A stretch of 64,000 bases of DNA from an uncultured Veillonellaceae bacterium (GTDB lineage Bacteria > Bacillota > Negativicutes > Veillonellales > Dialisteraceae). The DNA is taken from contig CAKMIA010000002.1 of the NCBI GenBank assembly GCA_927353735.1, forward strand, positions 62,001 to 126,000. The letters are read 5' to 3'. The notes beneath the pieces were generated by a model. It made no database searches, was not told the DNA's origin, and worked only from the letters and a program-made list of their open reading frames with translations. Shown in pieces: positions 44,265-52,830 of the stretch. Both the position numbers and the translations under genes were made by a program. Numbering within the stretch: position 1 is the stretch's first letter; each line of letters starts with the position of its first letter.

Positions 44265-45176
44265 TTATTTATGGGGCGCGGCGGGCGTTTCCTGATGGGC
44301 GTCCACGGTGTCCTTCACGAACTGGATGAACCGTTCCGCCGCCGGGCTGAAGGGCTGTTTCCGCTTCCATGCAAAGACGCTGGAGCCCGTGAGCGCCGGC
44401 GAAAGGGGACGGACGCAGATCTGTGTCCGGTCCCAGAAGGCGATGGAGCCGAGGACGGCGATGGAGCAGGCCAGACCGCTGTGCACCAGCACGGAGCTGC
44501 TGGAGGTCAGATTGGAGGTGCAGAGGATGTGGAGATGCTCATAGTCCGGGCCGAACCACCGGGCGAGCTCACTGCGGACGGCGGTGCGACGGGGTAGGAT
44601 GAGCGGTACGTCCTTCAGGTCCTGCGGCGTGACGGCCTCCTTTTGGGCCAGCGGGGAGTCCGGCGGCAGGATGACCACCCATTCCTCATGCCGGCTGAGG
44701 CGGACGTAGTCGTATTTCTCCATATTGACCGGCTCGAGGAGCAGGCCGATATCGGTGACGCCCCGGTCCAGCCGGTTCCGGATGTGGTCTGCCGAGGCGG
44801 TGTACAGGTCAAAGGTGACTGACGGATAGTGCTCCGTGAAGGGGCGGATCAGATCAGGGAGGCGCTGTACGGCGCCCAGATCGCCGCAGCCGATGGAGAT
44901 GACGCCGGAAAGGGTCTGGTCCTGATGGCGGATCTCGTCCTCTGTCTTGCCCACCAGCTCGAGGATCTCCTCGGCGCGGCGGCGCAGGAGGCGGCCCTCG
45001 GCGGTGAGGGAGATCTTCCGCGGGCCCCGCTCGAAGAGGCGCACGCCCATATCCTCTTCCATCTGGGAGAGCTGCCGGCTCAGCGTGGGCTGGGTGATGT
45101 GGAGGATGTCCGCGGCTCTGGAAATGGTCTCTTCCCGCGCCACGGTAAGAAAATAACGTAAAACCCGGATTTCCAT
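44265..45176 (-). CDS. LysR-family transcriptional regulator
   Basis: A 303-residue regulator with an N-terminal winged HTH (EETISRAADILHITQPTLSRQLSQMEED, in residues 15-43) and a periplasmic-binding-like effector domain (about 90-295). It is divergent from the uracil/xanthine permease gene, with a perfect T-N11-A box between them, so it probably controls that gene. AGGAGGCCGATCT precedes the ATG, and TGGTATAAT on the minus strand is its promoter. Confidence 0.9.
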   Translation of the reverse strand: MEIRVLRYFLTVAREETISRAADILHITQPTLSRQLSQMEEDMGVRLFERGPRKISLTAEGRLLRRRAEEILELVGKTEDEIRHQDQTLSGVISIGCGDLGAVQRLPDLIRPFTEHYPSVTFDLYTASADHIRNRLDRGVTDIGLLLEPVNMEKYDYVRLSRHEEWVVILPPDSPLAQKEAVTPQDLKDVPLILPRRTAVRSELARWFGPDYEHLHILCTSNLTSSSSVLVHSGLACSIAVLGSIAFWDRTQICVRPLSPALTGSSVFAWKRKQPFSPAAERFIQFVKDTVDAHQETPAAPHK

Positions 45177-45211
45177 AGATCGGCCTCCTGTCTGATGATG
45201 TTGTGATTTCT

Positions 45212-45220
45212 ATTATACCA
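45212..45220 (-). promoter_or_regulatory. Extended -10 promoter of the LysR gene
   Basis: TGGTATAAT on the minus strand, about 36 bases before the start codon. Confidence 0.65.
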
Positions 45221-45241
45221 TTTTCGCGGGCGCATGGCCGG

Positions 45242-45258
45242 CATAGGAAATCCCTATG
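45242..45258. promoter_or_regulatory. LysR-type T-N11-A operator
   Basis: Perfect dyad CATAGG-AAATC-CCTATG containing T-N11-A, placed 22 bases upstream of the permease -10 box and 25 bases beyond the -10 box of the regulator gene: the classic autoregulation/activation layout. Confidence 0.65.
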
Positions 45259-45276
45259 ACGGGACGGCCGCAAACA

Positions 45277-45285
45277 TGGTATGCT
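45277..45285 (+). promoter_or_regulatory. -10 region of the uracil/xanthine permease gene
   Basis: TGGTATGCT, an extended -10 with one weak base, fitting an activator-dependent promoter. Confidence 0.45.
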
Positions 45286-45328
45286 ATATGTCGGTATTAT
45301 ATTCTGTCGTATGGCGAGGGAGGTTCTT

Positions 45329-46597
45329 ATGGAAAGAAAAATCATCCCTGTGGAGGCGCGGGTGCCGCTCCTCCCTTCGATCCCGCTGAGTCTTCAGCAT
45401 CTGTTTGCCATGTTCGGTTCCACGGTGCTCGTTCCGTTCCTGCTTCATGTGGACCCGGCCACGGCTCTTTTTATGAACGGCGTAGGCACGCTGCTCTACC
45501 TGTGGATCTGCCAATGGAAGCTCCCGGCGTATCTCGGCTCGAGCTTTGCGTTCATTTCCCCGGTGCTGACGGTGTGCGGCACGGCCGGACTGTCCTACGG
45601 GGACGCCCAGGGCGGGTTCATCGCCTTCGGGCTGTGCTTCATGGCGCTGGCCTTTCTGGTGAAAAAGGTGGGCACGCGCTGGATCGACGTGCTGTTCCCG
45701 CCGGCGGCCATGGGCTCCGTGGTGGCCATCATCGGCCTCGAGTTGGCGCCGCTGGCGATGTCCATGGCCGGCTATGTGGGTGAGGTGCAGGGCATGTCCG
45801 CCGGGACGGCCTGTGTAATCTCCACTTTCACGCTGGCGGTGACCGTGCTGGCCGCGGTGCTGGGACGGGGCTTCCTGGGCATCATCCCCATCCTCATCGG
45901 CGTCGTGTCCGGCTATGCCCTGTCGTTCTGCCTCGGCGTGGTGGACCTGTCCGGCGTGGAGGCTGCGCCGTGGTTTGCCTTCCCCACCTTCTACAAGCCG
46001 GAATTTGATCTCCGGGCGATCCTGATGATCCTGCCGGCGCTCTTCGTGGTCTTTGCGGAGCATCTGGGACATCTTTTCGTGACCAGCGATATCGTGGGCC
46101 ACGACCTGATCCGCGACCCGGGCCTGCACCGCTCTCTCTTTGCGGACGGGCTGTCGAACGTGCTCTCCGGCTTTGCAGGGTCCACGCCGAATACGACCTA
46201 CGGGGAAAATATGGGCGTCATGGCCGTCACCGGCGTGTACAGCACGCGGGTCATCGGCGGCGCGGCGGTCTTTGCCATTCTGTTCTCCTTCATGGGGAAA
46301 TTTGCGGCGCTGATCCACGCCATCCCCACGCCGGTCATGGGCGGCGTGTGCGTGCTCCTCTTCGGCTTCATCGCCGCGTCCGGCATGCGCATGTTCATTG
46401 AAAAGCATGTGGATTTCACCCGGTCCAAGAACCTCATTCTCTGCTCGGTCACCATGATCTCCGGCCTGTCCGGCGCGACGGTCATTCTCGGACCGGTCCA
46501 GCTGAAGGGCATGGGGCTCGCCACGGTGGTGGCCATGGGCCTCTCTCTGATCTTCCTCGTATTTCAGAAGCTGCATATGGACAATGAGCAGCAGTAA
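45329..46597 (+). CDS. NCS2-family uracil/xanthine permease
   Basis: A 422-residue nucleobase:proton symporter of the UraA/PyrP/PbuX branch. It starts with a polar stretch, then SLQHLFAMFGSTVLVPFLL, GSSFAFISPV (substrate-site strand), FAEHLGHLFVTSD (with the conserved Glu) and GSTPNTTYGENMGVMAVTGVYS. About 14 hydrophobic segments. The start at 45329 follows GAGGGAGGTTCTT. Uracil is slightly favoured over xanthine by the GENMG region, but this is not decisive. Confidence 0.9.
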   Translation: MERKIIPVEARVPLLPSIPLSLQHLFAMFGSTVLVPFLLHVDPATALFMNGVGTLLYLWICQWKLPAYLGSSFAFISPVLTVCGTAGLSYGDAQGGFIAFGLCFMALAFLVKKVGTRWIDVLFPPAAMGSVVAIIGLELAPLAMSMAGYVGEVQGMSAGTACVISTFTLAVTVLAAVLGRGFLGIIPILIGVVSGYALSFCLGVVDLSGVEAAPWFAFPTFYKPEFDLRAILMILPALFVVFAEHLGHLFVTSDIVGHDLIRDPGLHRSLFADGLSNVLSGFAGSTPNTTYGENMGVMAVTGVYSTRVIGGAAVFAILFSFMGKFAALIHAIPTPVMGGVCVLLFGFIAASGMRMFIEKHVDFTRSKNLILCSVTMISGLSGATVILGPVQLKGMGLATVVAMGLSLIFLVFQKLHMDNEQQ

Positions 46598-46606
46598 GGA
46601 GCCGTT

Positions 46607-47785
46607 ATGGAGGAAATGAAGGAACTGTTTTACCGTGACCCGTACTGCCGCACCTTTGAGGCGCAGGTGTTGTCCTGTGAAAAGGGGAAGCACGGCTGGG
46701 ACGTCGTGCTGGACGATACGGCCTTTTATCCGGAAGGGGGCGGACAGCCCGCGGACCACGGCACGCTGGGCGGCGCCGCCGTGCAGGACGTGCACCGCCG
46801 GGACGGCGTGATCGTCCACGAAACGGACCGACCGCTTCCGGTGGGCGAAACGGTGCAGGGCACCATCGACTGGACGCGCCGCTTCGACCATATGCAGCAG
46901 CATTCCGGCGAGCACATCGTGTCCGGCCTCATTCACCGGAAATTCGGCTGGGACAATGTGGGCTTCCATCTGGGAGAGACTGTGGTGATCGACTTCAACG
47001 GGCCTCTCACCTGGGAGGACGCGCTGACCGTCGAGGCCGAGGCCAATGCCGTCATCTACGACAACCGGGAGACGGTGATCACCTGTCCGTCGAAGGAGGA
47101 GCTGGCGGCGCTCCCGTACCGGAGCAAGAAGGAGCTTACCGGCACGGTGCGGATCGTGGAATTTCCCGGAGCGGATCTCTGCGCCTGCTGCGGCACCCAT
47201 GTGGCGCGCACCGGCGAGATCGGCGCGGTGAAAATTTTGTCGCTCATGCATCACCGGGGCGGCGTGCGGCTGGAGATGCTCTGCGGCCGGCGGGCCATGG
47301 CGCGGCTCGATGCGGTGTATGACGACGACAGTACCGCCGCACGGTCCCTGTCCGTCCCCGCAGGGGAAACGGCGGCTGCGGTGGAAAAGGAAAAAGGGGA
47401 GCTCGCAGCACTGAAGCAGCGGCTCGGCGCGGTGCAGCAGAAATATTTCCGCCTCCTGGCGGCGCAGCTCCCGCAGGAGGGGCTGGCCGTCGCCGTGGAG
47501 CGGGACCTGTCCCCGTGGGAGCTGCGGAAGGGCGCGGAGGCCCTGGCGGAGTCCGGAAAGGCCGCGGCCTATCTGCTCCTTGCCGGCGAAGGGGAGACCC
47601 GGGACTATATCCTGATCTCCGCCTCGCAGGATGTGCGGCCCCTCGGCAGGGCGCTCAATGAACGCCTCCACGGCCGGGGCGGCGGCCGGGACGCGGTGCA
47701 GGGGCGGTTCTCCGCGCCGGAGGAAGAGATCCTCCGGACGGCGGCAGAGCTGGCGCCGCAATATCTCCGGAAGGACCAGCCGTGA
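46607..47785 (+). CDS. AlaX-like alanyl-tRNA editing protein with DHHA1 domain
   Basis: A 392-residue free-standing editing protein that hydrolyses mischarged tRNA-Ala. The zinc site is HSGEH (99-103) plus CACCGTH; AFYPEGGGQPADHGTL is the AlaRS editing-domain signature. A coiled linker (EKEKGELAALKQRLG) leads to a C-terminal DHHA1 domain ending GGGRDAVQG. There is no catalytic synthetase domain, so this is not AlaRS itself. AAGGAG lies before the ATG, 10 bases after the permease gene. Its stop overlaps the next start. Confidence 0.88.
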   Translation: MEEMKELFYRDPYCRTFEAQVLSCEKGKHGWDVVLDDTAFYPEGGGQPADHGTLGGAAVQDVHRRDGVIVHETDRPLPVGETVQGTIDWTRRFDHMQQHSGEHIVSGLIHRKFGWDNVGFHLGETVVIDFNGPLTWEDALTVEAEANAVIYDNRETVITCPSKEELAALPYRSKKELTGTVRIVEFPGADLCACCGTHVARTGEIGAVKILSLMHHRGGVRLEMLCGRRAMARLDAVYDDDSTAARSLSVPAGETAAAVEKEKGELAALKQRLGAVQQKYFRLLAAQLPQEGLAVAVERDLSPWELRKGAEALAESGKAAAYLLLAGEGETRDYILISASQDVRPLGRALNERLHGRGGGRDAVQGRFSAPEEEILRTAAELAPQYLRKDQP

Positions 47786-48438
47786 AGATACAGGCCGAGC
47801 GCCGGGACGTGCGCCATCTTTATATCCGGGTCCGCCGGGACCGGACGGTGCTCGTCACCATTCCCCGGGCCATGCCCGATGCGGTGTGGCAGCAGTTCGT
47901 GGAGTCCCGCCGGGCATGGATCGAAGCCTCGCTGGCAAAGATCCCGCCGCCGGCACAGTATGCATATACCGACGGAGAGGTGCACTGGCTGCTGGGGCGG
48001 CGGGTCACGCTCCGCGTGCAGAAGGGCGGAGAAAACCGCTGCCGCATCGACGGCGATACGGCGGTGATGACCGTGCGGAGCGCCCACAGCGACCGGGCGG
48101 CGCTGCTGGGGGCCTGCTGGGCGCAGGAGCTCTCCGCTGTCCTGTCCGATCTCATCGTCCAGTGGGCGCCCCGCATGGCGGTCCATCCGGCGGGCTTCAC
48201 CATCCGGCGCATGAAAAGCCGCTGGGGCAGCTGCCAGACCCGTACGGGAGCGCTCACCTTTGCCCTCGATCTGGCGGTGAAGCCTGTGGCGTGCATCGAA
48301 TCGGTGGTGGTGCACGAGCTGAACCACCTCATCGAGCCGTCCCACAGCCCGCGCTTCCATGCACTCATGACGCACTGGCTCCCGGACTGGAAGGAACGAA
48401 AACGGCGGCTCGAAGCATTTCCCCGGGAATTTTCCTGA
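47782..48438 (+). CDS. YgjP/SprT-like zinc metallopeptidase (DUF45)
   Basis: A 218-residue protein with HELNH at 178-182 followed by a third ligand in HSPRFHALM, plus MKSRWGSCQTRTGALTF, the DUF45/YgjP signature. The physiological substrate of this family is unknown; structural relation is to SprT/WLM peptidases. It overlaps the AlaX-like gene by 4 bases and ends at a bidirectional terminator. Confidence 0.88.
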   Translation: MKIQAERRDVRHLYIRVRRDRTVLVTIPRAMPDAVWQQFVESRRAWIEASLAKIPPPAQYAYTDGEVHWLLGRRVTLRVQKGGENRCRIDGDTAVMTVRSAHSDRAALLGACWAQELSAVLSDLIVQWAPRMAVHPAGFTIRRMKSRWGSCQTRTGALTFALDLAVKPVACIESVVVHELNHLIEPSHSPRFHALMTHWLPDWKERKRRLEAFPREFS

Positions 48439-48443
48439 CAAAA

Positions 48444-48475
48444 AAAGAAGCATCCCTGAAAAGATGCTTCTTTTT
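48444..48475. terminator. Bidirectional terminator between the metallopeptidase and LysR genes
   Basis: AAAGAAGCATC/GATGCTTCTTT stem with an A-run and T-run on the two sides. Confidence 0.88.
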
Positions 48476-48490
48476 GACTGTCTGAAAGGC

Positions 48491-49417
48491 TCAGCCGTGC
48501 GCTTCCAGTGCGGGCGCCGATTCCTCCGGGGCATGCTCGGTGATCTGTGTGTTTTCGTGGAAATACTGCTTCACGTAGTCGATGAACATGGCGACCGGAG
48601 AGGAAATGGTCATGGCGTTCTTGCAGATCAGATGGATGGGGCGGTACAGTGGGCGGCCGTCCTTGTCGCGGAGGACCTGCCGGTATACCTTCGGACTGCA
48701 CTTCGGCAGCAGGTCGCCGGGGATGACCGAATGACCGAGCCCTGCATTGACCAGCTCCACACAGGTGAGGCAGTCGTCCACGGCCAGCAGGAACTGCGGC
48801 GGATCGCCCACGTTCTGCCGCCACCACCGGGTGCGCGTCTCATCCAGTCCCGGGTCGGACCGGTACCGGATCGTCGGCTGCGTGGTGAGCGTCTTGTAGT
48901 CGATGGGCTTGGCGGAAATGAGATACATCAGCGGATTGGCCAGCAGAATGTCCATTTCCGGCCACTCCTGATTGCCCCGGATGATCGCCAGCTGGATGTC
49001 CTCCTTCTTCACCAGCTTCGTCAGCTGGTCGCTGGCCATCGTCGTGAGGGACAGCTCGATATCGCTGTACCGGTCCACGAAGCCCTTCAGCAGGGTCGGC
49101 ATGTGGGACTGCGTGAAGGAGCGGCTCGCGCCGATGCGGAGTACGCCGGACACCGTGTTCGGCTCGTGGGTCACAAAGTTTTTCATGTCCTGATACCGCT
49201 GGAGCTCCTTTTCCGCATAGGAGAAGAGGCGGTTGCCCGCGTCCGTGAAATGGACCCCTTTATTGGTGCGGATGAAGAGCGGCACGCCGATCTCCTTTTC
49301 CATCTGGTCCAGGCGGTAGGTGAGCGACGGCTGCGTCATGAAGAGGCGCTTGGCCACTTTATTGATGCTCCGTTCCTCCCGCAGGTAGATCAGAATTTTC
49401 CAGTCTGTATTGTTCAT
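48491..49417 (-). CDS. LysR-family transcriptional regulator
   Basis: A 308-residue regulator. HTH in RSINKVAKRLFMTQPSLTYRLDQME (about 16-40) and a binding domain from about residue 92. The ligand is unknown; the neighbouring divergent gene is a secreted protein and there is no metabolic neighbour to suggest one. The ribosome site is poor. The leader is AT-rich with two CATAAAA repeats 19 bases apart (49451 and 49470) that could be its own binding site. Confidence 0.9.
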   Translation of the reverse strand: MNNTDWKILIYLREERSINKVAKRLFMTQPSLTYRLDQMEKEIGVPLFIRTNKGVHFTDAGNRLFSYAEKELQRYQDMKNFVTHEPNTVSGVLRIGASRSFTQSHMPTLLKGFVDRYSDIELSLTTMASDQLTKLVKKEDIQLAIIRGNQEWPEMDILLANPLMYLISAKPIDYKTLTTQPTIRYRSDPGLDETRTRWWRQNVGDPPQFLLAVDDCLTCVELVNAGLGHSVIPGDLLPKCSPKVYRQVLRDKDGRPLYRPIHLICKNAMTISSPVAMFIDYVKQYFHENTQITEHAPEESAPALEAHG

Positions 49418-49485
49418 CTCTGGTTTGCTCCAAGAAAATTATGCTGTAACACATAAAAAATTTCTATTCATAAAAGTTTTTTATT

Positions 49486-49494
49486 ATTATACCA
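49486..49494 (-). promoter_or_regulatory. Extended -10 promoter of the second LysR gene
   Basis: TGGTATAAT on the minus strand, leaving a leader of about 60 AT-rich bases. Confidence 0.6.
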
Positions 49495-49574
49495 TACTTT
49501 CAGCGGGCATAGATTGGAGAATCGCCGGTGATCCGTGGAAAACCGGCAAAAAACGGGCTTCTTTTCCCGGGATG

Positions 49575-49583
49575 TGATACACT
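49575..49583 (+). promoter_or_regulatory. Extended -10 promoter of the secreted-protein gene
   Basis: TGATACACT, 38 bases before the start codon. Confidence 0.5.
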
Positions 49584-49620
49584 GAAATCAACAGAACGAT
49601 TTGGCAAGGGAGGGATCTTT

Positions 49621-50253
49621 ATGCGTAGATTCTGGAAATGGCTTCTGGCGCTGGCAGCGGTCCTGCTGCTGGCCCTGCCCGCCCAGGCGGCTGACACGTC
49701 CAACCGGGAAGCGGGCTACTTTGAAAATACCCGCACGGTGCTGCTCCTGCCGGCAGCGGGACGAAGCGGCTATGCGGCGGCCTTCCTCGACCGGGAAATG
49801 AACCGCATTTTCCGCTATCCCTATTACCGCCTCGTGGACAGCAGTGAACGGCCGGCCGGTCCGGACGCGATGCGCGCCGCCGCCGTGGCTGCCGGTGCGG
49901 ACATCGCCGTCATGCCGGTGGCGGCCCGCTTCGACCAGTACCGCCAGTTCTCCATGTTCGGCGACCGGGACCCGGTGGTCGTTACCCATGCGGAGCTCGT
50001 CATTTATTACTGGGAGGACGGCATGGAACAGGTGAAGAGCATCGGCACCCGCTACTTCGATGCGGAGATCGAAGGACCTGACACCCGGGCGGACTACATT
50101 CTGGACACCATGTGGAAACGCCTCAAAAAGGACTTCCCCTACCGCCGCATCCCAATCGACCGCAGCACCAATCTGTCCGGCGCGGTGACCGCTCCCGCAT
50201 CGGAAGCGGCTGCGGAAAATAAAACCTCCGAAAAATCCCCGGACGCCGCCTGA
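49621..50253 (+). CDS. Secreted protein of unknown function
   Basis: A 210-residue exported protein with a clean Sec signal (MRRFWKWLLALAAVLLLALP, cleavage predicted after AQA at 24). The mature part has NTRTVLLLPAAGRSGYAAAF, RYPYYRLVDS and an alpha/beta rhythm like small proteins that assemble at the envelope, ending in a Thr/Ala/Glu-rich tail. I do not recognise the family. GGGAGGGATCTTT precedes the ATG. A terminator follows directly, so it is a single-gene unit divergent from the LysR gene. Confidence 0.78.
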   Translation: MRRFWKWLLALAAVLLLALPAQAADTSNREAGYFENTRTVLLLPAAGRSGYAAAFLDREMNRIFRYPYYRLVDSSERPAGPDAMRAAAVAAGADIAVMPVAARFDQYRQFSMFGDRDPVVVTHAELVIYYWEDGMEQVKSIGTRYFDAEIEGPDTRADYILDTMWKRLKKDFPYRRIPIDRSTNLSGAVTAPASEAAAENKTSEKSPDAA

Positions 50254-50260
50254 ACGGACA

Positions 50261-50295
50261 AAAAAAGACATGCCCCACAAGCATGTCTTTTTTTT
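50261..50295 (+). terminator. Terminator after the secreted-protein gene
   Basis: AAAAGACATG/CATGTCTTTT stem followed by a long T-run. Confidence 0.88.
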
Positions 50296-50327
50296 GTGCT
50301 CCGCTGTCTGCAAAACATGAACGGCAT

Positions 50328-50359
50328 CAAAAAAGACGCTCCTTCGGGAGCGTCTTTTC
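50328..50359. terminator. Terminator of nrdGD
   Basis: AAAAGACGCTCC-TTCG-GGAGCGTCTTTT, a perfect hairpin whose A-run gives the T-run on the minus strand, 8 bases after nrdD. Confidence 0.88.
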
Positions 50360-50366
50360 TGATGTT

Positions 50367-52802
50367 TTACTGATGCTGCTGAATGAACTGACGGATGTCC
50401 TTTACGTTGTAGTAGAGATGCACCGCGTTGTTTTCCTTCGTGAGAAGGGTGGGGACAGCGGAGATGTCATAGGTCCGGGCGACCTGGGCACCGTCCTGAT
50501 CCTCGGCATAGAGCAGATGGAAGGGGATGCCTGCATCGGAGAGCATCCGCTTGGCCATGCGGCAGTTCGGGCAGGTCTTGGTGGTGAGGAGAATGGTCTC
50601 GGCACCGGCGAGCGGCGCGGCGGCCTTGCGGGGCGTTTCTGCCGGCGCGGCTTCCGCAGACTGTTTCTTCTGCTCGCATGCCGGGCAGGGCAGGGAGTCT
50701 GCCTTGCTGATAGTGGCCGGATCGTAGGTCTTGCGGTTCTTGAATTCGGAGACCTTGCCGTCGTTCCAGTTCTTCACCGGGCGGTAGTAGCCGGTGATGC
50801 GGGAATAGACTTCCGCGGGCTTGCCGCACTGCGGGCAGGTGAAGTGTTCGCCGGCGATGTAGCCGTGCTCCTCGCAGACGGAGTAGGTCGGGGAGAGGGT
50901 GAAATAGGGGAGGCGGAAGTTTTCCGCAATCTTTTTCACCAGTCCCGCCGCGGATTTCCACGTGGGGAGCCGTTCGCCCAGGAAGGCGTGGAATACGGTG
51001 CCGGAGGTGTAGAGGGTCTGCATCTCATCTTCCATTTCGAGGGCATCGAAGATGTCGTCGGTGTAGCCTACGGGGAGATGGGTGCTGTTCGTATAGTACG
51101 GCGCGTTTCCGTCCTTCGCCGCGGTGATGATGTCGGGGAATTCCTCCCGGTCATGCTTGGCGAAGCGGTACGTGGTGGATTCTGCCGGCGTGGCTTCCAG
51201 ATTGTACAGGTCGCCGTACTGCTCCTGATAGTCGGAGAGGCGGGCGCGCATGTGCTTCAGGATGGCGATGGATTCCGCACGGCCTTCTTCGGTGGTGATG
51301 TCGTGGTGATCCATCCACTTGGCGTTGAGCAGCGCTTCGTTCATGCCCACAAGGCCGATGGTGGAGAAGTGGTTCTTGAACGTGCCGAGGTACCGGCGGG
51401 TGTAGGGATAGAGCCCTTCCTCCATGAGGCGGGTGATGACCTTTCTCTTGATGGAGAGGGAACGGGCGGCGATGTCCATGTATTTATCCAGCATGCGGAA
51501 GAAGTCTTCCCGCGTTTTGGACAGATAGGCCATGCGGGGCAGGTTCAGGGTGACCACGCCGATGGAGCCGGTGGATTCGCCGGAGCCGAAGTAGCCGCCG
51601 CCTTTCTTGCGGAGTTCTCTCAGGTCGAGGCGGAGACGGCAGCACATGGACCGCACGTCGGAGGGCTTCATGTCGGAATTGATGTAGTTGGAGAAATAAG
51701 GCGTGCCGTATTTCGCGGTCATTTCGAAAAGGAGGCGGTTGTTTTCCGTATCGCTCCAGTCGAAATCCTTCGTGATGGAGTACGTGGGAATGGGGTACTG
51801 GAAGCCGCGGCCGTTGGCGTCGCCTTCGATCATGATCTCGATGAAGGCCTTGTTCACCATATCCATTTCCTTCTTGCAGTCGCCGTAGGTGAAGTCCATG
51901 GGCTTGCCGCCGACGATGGCGGGCTGGTCCTTCAGATCATCCGGCACGGTCCAGTCGAGGGTGACATTGGTGAAGGGCGCCTGCGTGCCCCACCGGGACG
52001 GCGTATTGACGCCGTAGATGAAGGACTGGATGCACTGCTTGACCTCTGCATAGGAGAGGTGGTCCGCCTTGACGAAGGGAGCGAGGTAGGTATCAAAGGA
52101 GGAGAAAGCCTGCGCGCCGGCCCATTCGTTCTGCATGATGCCGAGGAAGTTGACCATCTGATTGCACAGGGTGGAGAGGTGCTTCGCCGGCGAGGAGGTG
52201 ATGCGGTCCGGTACGCCGCCGAGTCCGTCCTGCAGGAGCTGCTTCAGGCTCCAGCCGGCGCAGTAGCCGGTGAGCATGGACAGGTCGTGCAGATGAAGGA
52301 AGCACTGGCGGTGCGCCTGGGCGATCTCGTCATCGTACACCTCGGAGAGCCAGTAATTGGCGGTGATGGCGCCGGAATTGGAAAGGATGAGGCCGCCTAC
52401 GGAGAGGGTGACCGTGGAATTTTCCTTGACGCGCCAGTCCTTGTTTTCACCGATGTAGCCGTTCACGAGCTTCTTGTAATCCAGCAGGGTATTCTTCGTA
52501 TCGCGGGCCTTCTGATGCTGGCTGCGGTAGAGGATATAGGCCTTTGCCGTTTTCTGGTAGCCGCATTTCATGAGCGCGGTCTCCACCTTGTCCTGGATCT
52601 GTTCCACCGCGGGCGTGATGTATTCCGCTTCACGGAGCGCCGTTTCCACGATAAGGGTGATGGCCCGGGCCATGGTGGGGATATCGCTTTCCGCGATCTC
52701 TGCCGTGGCGGTGAAGGCCCTGGCGATGGCGCTTTCAATTTTCTTTTCGTCGAAGGGGACGGTATCGCCGTTCCTCTTGACGACATTTTTCAGTTCTACC
52801 AT
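50367..52802 (-). CDS. nrdD: Anaerobic ribonucleoside-triphosphate reductase with fused glutaredoxin-like domain
   Basis: Class III reductase that makes dNTPs without oxygen. The 811-residue protein has an N-terminal ATP-cone (about 3-95: VVKRNGDTVPFDEKKIESAI), the catalytic barrel, zinc-site cysteines CEEHGY and CPQCGKP, and the glycyl-radical motif RITGYYRP with Gly671. Normally the protein ends about 25 residues after this; here a linker with CPAC follows and then a glutaredoxin-like domain (about 736-811) with CPNC at 744-747 and the cis-Pro in SAVPTLL. This suggests a redoxin-type reductant supplied in cis rather than formate. nrdG lies upstream, 28 bases away. Confidence 0.93.
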   Translation of the reverse strand: MVELKNVVKRNGDTVPFDEKKIESAIARAFTATAEIAESDIPTMARAITLIVETALREAEYITPAVEQIQDKVETALMKCGYQKTAKAYILYRSQHQKARDTKNTLLDYKKLVNGYIGENKDWRVKENSTVTLSVGGLILSNSGAITANYWLSEVYDDEIAQAHRQCFLHLHDLSMLTGYCAGWSLKQLLQDGLGGVPDRITSSPAKHLSTLCNQMVNFLGIMQNEWAGAQAFSSFDTYLAPFVKADHLSYAEVKQCIQSFIYGVNTPSRWGTQAPFTNVTLDWTVPDDLKDQPAIVGGKPMDFTYGDCKKEMDMVNKAFIEIMIEGDANGRGFQYPIPTYSITKDFDWSDTENNRLLFEMTAKYGTPYFSNYINSDMKPSDVRSMCCRLRLDLRELRKKGGGYFGSGESTGSIGVVTLNLPRMAYLSKTREDFFRMLDKYMDIAARSLSIKRKVITRLMEEGLYPYTRRYLGTFKNHFSTIGLVGMNEALLNAKWMDHHDITTEEGRAESIAILKHMRARLSDYQEQYGDLYNLEATPAESTTYRFAKHDREEFPDIITAAKDGNAPYYTNSTHLPVGYTDDIFDALEMEDEMQTLYTSGTVFHAFLGERLPTWKSAAGLVKKIAENFRLPYFTLSPTYSVCEEHGYIAGEHFTCPQCGKPAEVYSRITGYYRPVKNWNDGKVSEFKNRKTYDPATISKADSLPCPACEQKKQSAEAAPAETPRKAAAPLAGAETILLTTKTCPNCRMAKRMLSDAGIPFHLLYAEDQDGAQVARTYDISAVPTLLTKENNAVHLYYNVKDIRQFIQQHQ

Positions 52803-52830
52803 GATGGCTTCCTCTCCTTATATATAATGA

